Shown: in pieces, positions 57,780 to 64,000 of the stretch
Numbering within the stretch: position 1 is the first letter of the stretch
Layout: each line of letters starts with the position of its first letter
From: Dipteris shenzhenensis
Lineage: Eukaryota; Polypodiophyta; Polypodiopsida; Gleicheniales
Strand: one strand, 5' to 3'
DNA: 64,000 bases
Assembly: GCA_047967505.1 (NCBI GenBank)
Contig: CM106539.1
Made by a program: the position numbers and the translations under genes
Notes under the pieces: model-generated
Told to the model about the DNA's origin: nothing
Seen by the model: the letters and a program-made list of their open reading frames with translations, nothing else
Databases searched by the model: none

Positions 57780-59240
57780 AACATTGCTCTCTTCCCCTAT
57801 CCTATCACTCATAAGCTTCCCCTTGCCTAAGCATATGCTTGCCTTGCTCTCTTTCCCTATCCTATCACTCCTAAGCATTTGCCATCTTTGCCTTGCATAT
57901 GCCCTCTTCCTAATTCCCCTACCCTCTCACACTAATAAGCATATGCAAATGCTTATGCTTATGCATGAGCATATGCTCATATGCTCATGCATATGCATAT
58001 AAGCATAAGCATAATCATATGCTTTCCCTCTCCCCTCTTTCACTCATAAGCTCTCTTCCCCTATCCTATCACTCCTAAGCATTTGCTTATGCCCTCTTTG
58101 CCTTGCTTATGCCCTCCTTCCCTAATTCCCCTACCCTCTCACACTCATAATCATATGCATTTGCTTGTCTTGTTTTCCCTTCTTATGCCCTCCTTCCCTA
58201 ATTCCCCTGCCCTGTCACACTCATAAACATATGCAAATGCTTATGCTTATGCATGAGCATATGCTCATATGCTCACGCATAAGCATAATCATATGCTTTC
58301 CCTCTCCCCTATTTCACTCATAAGCTCTTTTTCCCTATCCTATCACTCCTAAGCATTTGCTTATGCTTGCTTTGACTTGCTTATGCCCTCTCCCCTATTT
58401 CACTCATAAGCTCTCTTCCCCTATCCTATCACTCCTAAGCATTTGCTTATGCCCTCTTCCCTAAGTCCCCTACCCTCTCACACTCATAAGCATAAGTGCT
58501 TATCCTTATGCTTATGCATGAGCAAGCATAATCATATGCTTTCCCTCTCCCCTATTTCACTCATAAGAAAATTATTGTGTTTTCATAGTTTTAGTAAATT
58601 AAATTTGATTTTCAAGTAATAAATTGCCCTCTTTGCCTTGCTTATGCCCTCTTCCCTAATTCCCCTACCCTCTCACATTCATAAGCATATGCAAATGCTT
58701 ATGCTTATGCATGAGCATATGCTCATGCATATGCATATATGCATAAGCATAATCATATGCTTTTCCTCTCCCCTATTTCACTGATGAGCTCTCTTCCCCT
58801 ATCCTATCACTCCTAAGCATGTGCTGATGCCCTCTTTGCCTTGCTTATGCCCTCCTTCCCTAAGTCCCCTACCCTCTCACACTCATAAGCATAATTTGTG
58901 CATGCAAATGCTTATACTTATGCATGAGCATATGCATATAAGCATAAGCATAATCATATGCTTTCCCTCTCCCCTATTTCACTCATAAGCTCTCTTCCCC
59001 TATCCTATCACTTCTAAGCATTTTCTTATGCCCTCTTTGCTTTGCTTATGCCCTCTTCCCTAATTCCCCTTACCTCTCACACTCATAAGCATATGCATTT
59101 GTGTATGCAAATGCTTATGCTTATGCTTATGCTTATGCATGAGCATATGCTCATACGCTCATGCATATGCATATAAGCATAAGCATAATCATATGCTTTC
59201 CCTCTCCCCTATTTCACTCATAATGTAAATAATTATGTTT
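57780..59240. repeat. Hexamer minisatellite of CACTA-3
   Basis: Blocks GCATATGCAAATGCTTATGCTTATGCATGAGCATATGCTCAT alternate with pyrimidine blocks TTTCCCTCTCCCCTATTTCACTCATAAGCTCTCTTCCCCTATCCTATCACTCCTAAGC. The combined unit is about 200-300 bp, repeated at least six times. It lies between the TNPA-like and Tnp2 genes as in the other two elements, with the same hexamers but a different spacer. Confidence 0.88.
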
Positions 59241-59413
59241 TCAAAGTTTTAGTAAATTGAATTTGAGTTTCAAGTAATAAATTATCTTTTAAGTAAATTG
59301 TAAGTATTATCTTTTAAGTAAATTGTCTTTCCTTTTCTTACCCGCTCTTGTGTTTGTTTTTGTTTTCGTGTTTGTGTCTGTCTCTGTGTTTGTCCAATGT
59401 GCCCAAATTAGAC

Positions 59414-60995
59414 ATGTTAACATGTCGCATGTCCGTAGAGTACAAAACCCCTCATAGGAGGAGACATCATGATCTGTACTCTCTAGAGGACTTCAAATCC
59501 ACTCAGCCAACTCCTTAGGATCCTACACCTGAGACTACCCCTGGTTGACTCCTCTCGGGCCTAATGCTATGACTACCCCTTGGGGAACTCCTTTGCTAGT
59601 AGCCCATGGCTTCGTCGGGATTTCAGACAAGTTTGTCGCATCCATGAAAGATGCAGAGGTAGTGAGATTCTTCTCTACTATCCCAAAGGATCTTAGCTAT
59701 TCCCTCTCCTACACCTCTCAGAGGTAGATTAGGGCCATCAATGGCTTTACCTCTCGACAGTCATCCCTTGTAGCCCCTTCAACTGAGGGGTCATCACCTA
59801 GGCATACCCATCATAGGTCCAGGAAGAGTAGTAAGGGTCAAGGCTACTATGGTGGCTCGAGGGATGTAGACTAGTCAGCACACTCACATCCCTACAAGTC
59901 TCCACTTTGTCATAAGACATAGTACCAGTCAGGTCCCTTGCCCTCTCTGATCACAGGTAGAGGCACCCCAGAGCCCACTTCCTCTACTACTCCTCGCTCC
60001 TTAAGTGCATGTGCCACCCCGCTTTGCTACTCCCCTGCTCGAGGACCTTTACTATGAGGTCACTATGGGTTGAGAGATCATAGAAAATAAAAAAGGGGAT
60101 GCAAGTGATGACCGCCATGAGGCGGTTGATGAGCCACCATTTCAAGAACAGCATAACACTTGATTGGCGACACCAAGATGAAGACAAGAAGAATGCAGTC
60201 TTGCAAGAATTGAGAAGAAAATTCCCTAACCCCCCAAGGTACGAGTTCTCAATGAGCACTACATGCGAGAGTGCATGTGTGGTGTCTTGAAGCATCGTAG
60301 GTTGAAGGTGTGAGATGCCATCACGGCGAAGAAGGGTGAACTCGATTGGGCAAATAAAGGTGACTGGAAGCTTTTGAAGAAGGAGCTGAGGGACACGTCC
60401 ACAAAGTTCAACAATTAGAAGAAGGCTACAAGGAGACAATTGGACACCGTAGGTGCTTCACACCTCGATAGTGGTGGCAGACGGGCTACGTTCAAGGCAT
60501 GGTTGGTAAGTCTACTTCTTATTTAATTTACCGTTCTATTTGTTTTATTACATATTACATGCACTTTATCTAACTCTCATAATTTGGGTCCACAGCAATC
60601 TGCGATTGGTCATCGTCCCATGGACAAAGAGACAAAATGCACATTCCACATAGGAGCAAGGAAGTGGTTCTTTGAGATGGAGGCATAGGGAGTGGTAGTG
60701 GATTGGGCCATGGTAGTTACTCATGGGGTATAAGTCTACTTTAACTTGTAATGTCACTTTTTAAATTATTTTATTCTTTAAGTTCCAATCAAATTTCAAA
60801 TTAAAATGGTTTCACTCTTAGGGTGCAATATCGAACATCCCATCAGTGGAGGCGAGCGGTGATGATGAGGAGGTAGTTCTCAGGGGATTTGTCATAGGCA
60901 TCGATGAGGGACAGGGATCAGGAGGAGGTCACAAGGGCCAGGGATTAGACACACTTGTATATAGGGAGGACAACAACGACGAGTCGGATGAGTAG
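59414..60995 (+). pseudogene. TNPA-like CACTA protein gene (CACTA-3)
   Basis: The start region MLTCRMSVEYKTPHRRRHHD aligns with MGSRRSSDEYGQP of CACTA-1. LYSLEDF, TPWGTPLLVAHGFVG and VRFFSTIPKDLSYSLSYTSQ follow. The En/Spm domain is represented by AMRRLMSHHFKNSITLDWRH and VLQELRRKFPNPPRYEF, after which frames change. The third intron donor is GTATAAG (near 60727). The last exon ends GTCGGATGAGTAG at 60995. Here the frame is continuous past FFS, unlike CACTA-1/2. At least four stops (for example after YTSQR and in the Pro-rich segment) inactivate it. Confidence 0.75.
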
Positions 60996-61282
60996 TAGTA
61001 ATTTGCATCTACTTCGGCATGTATATGATTTAGTCTATTGGCTCATTTGAGGGATTTTGTATCACCCTTTACTTCAGCATGTATATGCTTTTGTCTTTCG
61101 GCTCGTTTGAGCAATTTTGTATCACCCTTTTTGAAAGTGAAATTTTGTAACAAACAAGGTTTGAGAGTTTTATGTTTGCTTGTAAACATTCTTTTGTAAT
61201 GCAAAAAAAAAACATTAGTGGGGAAAAATGGGGCTACAGCAAGCCCTGTTTTGGCCCACCCAAAAATTTGTGTTCTATTAAA

Positions 61283-61411
61283 AGTTGTTATATACCAATG
61301 GTTATTTGATACAGAGTCGTTATATACCGACCTTTACCAACACTACCTAGCATCGATATATACCAATGAATATATACCAACGCACATATTCCAACACTAA
61401 TCTTGACTTAA
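61283..61411. repeat. CACTA-3 subterminal motifs, right end
   Basis: GTTATATACCAATGG, GTCGTTATATACCGACC, ATCGATATATACCAATG and AATATATACCAACG recur every 25-45 bp. They are reverse-complement forms of the GGTCGGTATATAC family. Confidence 0.7.
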
Positions 61412-61502
61412 TTACCAACCTTTTTACCCTTTAATTTAAAAACAATTAGTGTAAAAAAGGTTGGTATTTGTGTCAAAAAACGGCCTATACCTTGTAGTGC
61501 CA

Positions 61503-62780
61503 GGTGGTGCACAATATGGCAATGTTGGTCTTCACATTGTTTGGACAAGTCTCAAGAGCTTTTAGAGAGCTAATTAGCATTTTAATCCCTCTTTGCTTGC
61601 ATACAAAATATCTACTCATATGTGGTTGTCTCAACCAAAGGGATAGGTGCTAGAACTATCTCTAGCATTGGACTTTTCTTTTATCTCTTTCATGTGAGAT
61701 AAAAAAAGAATATCTTTTCTATTGAATCTTATATGCTAGTTAGTTGCATGTGTCTCATCAAAGGACTTAGCTCATAATTTTTCTGCATCAAAAGATATTC
61801 ATAAGACTGTTGTCACAAATACAAAATTCACCATCTTCATCAATAAGAAAATTAAGATCATTAAGTATTAAAAAAATTCAAATTTGCCCATTAGTAGAAC
61901 TAAACGTCCTAAAAAAAAGGATCTAATTGAACATATGGATATATCAAAACTTAAATTCAAAACGTAGTAAAACCAAGGTCTAGGATTTAGCTTTAAAAGG
62001 TTCAAGCTAACCTTGAAAGGTCCCTAAGGCAAACATCATTTGTCTTATAAAGAATGAATAAAAATTAATAATTTCCTCACATTCCCATCAACCTCTAGTC
62101 TATTCTAGTACCAACAACCTAATTTACACAAACTAATTCAACAATACCAATCCCTCAATTGTCCTCTTTGATATCAAATTTCCACTTGTCCCATTACTTT
62201 TGATATTGTATCAACAATGCTAGTTGAACTTGCTTATTCTCAATGTCCACTTGTCTAACAACTGCATATCCTGAATCCTGAGAGAGTTGCATATGATCAT
62301 TTTGTTTTACTAACTTGACATCACTCTCCTCTGGCCATGGAGGTATAGAACCACAAAACCATGGACTCAATAATGTCCTACAGACTTTTAAATCCTTAGA
62401 TTCATATGCAATCACACGAGACAAGAAGATTAACGAGCCAATCAATTGGCAAGAATAGCCAGATGTTGGGGACATAGTTATAGAGTGGGTGCAAGACTTG
62501 TAGCCTTCGATTGACTCAATGCCTAGTGTGAAAGTTTTGATGCAAACAGTTCTAGAAGTAAAGAATGAACCCCTCCAGATCGGGTTGATTAAGCCCTACA
62601 GTGTGCTAGAAATCCTCAATAAGGATGAGCAAGCATCGTCCAAAGATGAATTCAACATTTGAAGGACCTGTGCAGATTAATATGTCTGTGAAGCAGCTAT
62701 TGGATCTAGTGCCAAACCTTCCACGAGCAGATTTGTTAGCAGCTTAGTGTTTTAACCATTTTGACAGTATCAATTCTACT
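61503..62780. other. Unassigned sequence right of CACTA-3
   Basis: AT-rich. One 93-codon open frame on the minus strand (62194-62475) has no motif I recognise. It lies just left of a gypsy relic and may be retrotransposon-internal sequence. Confidence 0.35.
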
Positions 62781-64000
62781 AGTATGCATTGCAAGACTAT
62801 TTGAAACCAGTCCGATGGTTTGCACCACCTAGCCCATATTGCCAACGTCACAATTGAAACCACCAATTTATGACAAGAATGTGACAGAGATCACAGGGAC
62901 ACTGAAGGTCCAAGCAATTCCAGGTGCACTGCTTGATGGTGGCAATTTAGGGGTCAATAACATATCCATTGATATGTACTAGCGACTAGGATTCTCTAGA
63001 TGAGAGCTAGCATCATTTATGATAAGGATGGTGGATCAATGGCATGTACAACTAATGGCCTCCTTCGCAGTGTTCCAATCATAGTGGTGAACCTAACATT
63101 TGTGGTTGCTATAGCCATCCTTTGTATGGAAGATATCAAGAGTGCCTACCCCATATTGCTTGGCAGGCCATGGTTGTGGCAAGCACGTGTAAAGTAGGAT
63201 TGGCATTACAATTCCAGGTCATGATCCGATGGGGCAAGAAGAAGGTAAAGCTATCCGTGAAAGCCCAGAGGCCAATTCATACATGCATCTTCCCATAGGT
63301 AGCTGAAGGAGCAAACATGATGAAAGGACTTGACAACGATGAAGACTTCAAAACAACCCTGATATTGTGACTCTATTTGAGGTGGACGTAGTCTCCATCC
63401 TCAACAAGTACCATTTCCCTCAAGAAAGGCCACTGTTATAGCCGATCAAGGATGATCCTAACTATTTACCTGAAGTAGCCGATGATACTCTGGCAAATAT
63501 CTTGTAGCTCACTTAGGCTGAATAGAATTTTGAAAAGGAATTGCAGCACTCAAAGTGAGTGATAGAAGATGCCTTGACAGATATGAATCTTGGCATAGAG
63601 AATGATCAACAGATGGTTTGTGTCAGCACTAGACTTAGTCCAGAGTTTCAAACAGAATTGAAGGAACTCATCGGCATGTTTGTCAATATTTTTGCATGGG
63701 GTTATACAGATATGTAGGTGATAGACCCTCAATTTTTCCAGCATAGCATCATCTTGAAGGATGATGCAAAGCCCATACGGCAACAATGTTACCAGATGAA
63801 CCCTAATTATGCAAGGCGGGTGAAGGAGGAGATCGATAAACTCTTGTAGGTGGGACCATGCAACCTGGATGTCCCCAATTATAATCATCCCAAAAAAGAA
63901 GAACAAGTTGTGGGTGAGCATAGATTACTGCAAGCTCAACACCACAACTGTTGACCGATCCTTTCCCTCTCCCTTTTAGGATTCCATGTTGGGTGTTATT
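62780..64000 (+). pseudogene. Ty3/gypsy pol relic (protease and start of RT)
   Basis: A retropepsin-like region reads PGALLDGGNLGVNNISIDMY and later DIKSAYPILLGRPWLWQARV (62920-63195). The RT N-terminal region follows with ELKELIGMFVNIFAWGYTDM, then KDDAKPIRQQCYQMNPNYAR and VKEEIDKLL (63650-63850), and a frame-shifted VPKKNG-type segment near 63880-63960. The protease Asp box is LLDGG where DTG/DSG-like is usual. Numerous stops and shifts are present, and the element continues beyond the window. Confidence 0.82.

Larger units (their letters stand above)
41512..61499 (-). mobile_element. CACTA-3, En/Spm-type transposon split by CACTA-2
   Basis: On the minus strand it starts CACTACAAGGTATAGGCC at 61499 and ends at 41512 with the complement of GACTACTACACACGAGTC, where the terminal C has become G. 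It is flanked by a 3-bp duplication CCA (41509-41511 and 61500-61502). Its own sequence is 8,828 bp once the CACTA-2 insertion (43220-54376) and its duplicated TAC are discounted. Subterminal regions carry GGTCGGTATATAC-type motifs, unlike CACTA-1/2. It has a Tnp2 pseudogene on the minus strand, a TNPA-like pseudogene on the plus strand and the hexamer minisatellite between them. Confidence 0.9.

Noticed and set aside
62194-62475. 93-codon open frame on the minus strand
   Set aside because: No recognisable motif and located beside a gypsy relic; kept only as part of an unassigned stretch.

Overview
This is nuclear DNA of a land plant, probably one with a large repeat-rich genome such as a fern or another early-diverging vascular plant. 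The grounds are an intron-containing 4-coumarate:CoA ligase gene, Ty1/copia elements primed by the plant initiator-Met tRNA, plant En/Spm (CACTA) transposons and a plant-like satellite with a 181-182 bp monomer. The lineage below 'land plant' is inference. There are no operons, ribosome binding sites or tRNA genes that I can see.

Layout. 1-5030: a decayed Ty1/copia element on the minus strand (3' LTR cut by the window edge). 5131-6041: a three-copy 301-306 bp tandem repeat. 6042-10060: mostly unassigned, with a decayed unknown coding stretch on the minus strand (about 6870-8040) and a degenerate GATGATGTGGCA-like repeat (8200-8670). 10080-14050: a second copia family (LTRs at 10080-10334 and 11181-11448) plus a truncated transposase-like element. 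Both are lodged in or beside a satellite array that appears at 10501-11098 and resumes at 14101-21790. The main array is a trimeric higher-order repeat with a 545-546 bp period.

22028-24190: a promoter-like segment (four CCAAT boxes and a TATA) followed by about 1.25 kb of G-tracts carrying ten copies of a hairpin whose stems show paired changes. 24916-25324: two exons of a gene I do not recognise. 25801-32276: a complete CACTA element (CACTA-1, TSD TTA). 32870-34740: a second copy of the DUF7869-like transposase family. 38030-40358: the only apparently intact host gene, 4CL (six exons, one GC-AG intron). 41512-61499: a CACTA element on the minus strand (CACTA-3, TSD CCA), split by a third CACTA element (CACTA-2, 43220-54376, TSD TAC), which itself carries a copia gag fragment with one LTR. 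62780-64000: a Ty3/gypsy pol relic running off the window.

The three CACTA elements share one architecture. Each has a terminus CACTAC, family-specific subterminal motifs, a TNPA-like gene and a Tnp2 transposase gene transcribed divergently, a hexamer (GCTTATGC/GCATGAGC) minisatellite between the two genes, and (in two of them) a second cluster of the same family-specific motif just upstream of Tnp2. CACTA-1 and CACTA-2 use GTCGCTATATAGCGAC; CACTA-3 uses GGTCGGTATATAC. All transposon genes seen carry inactivating lesions.
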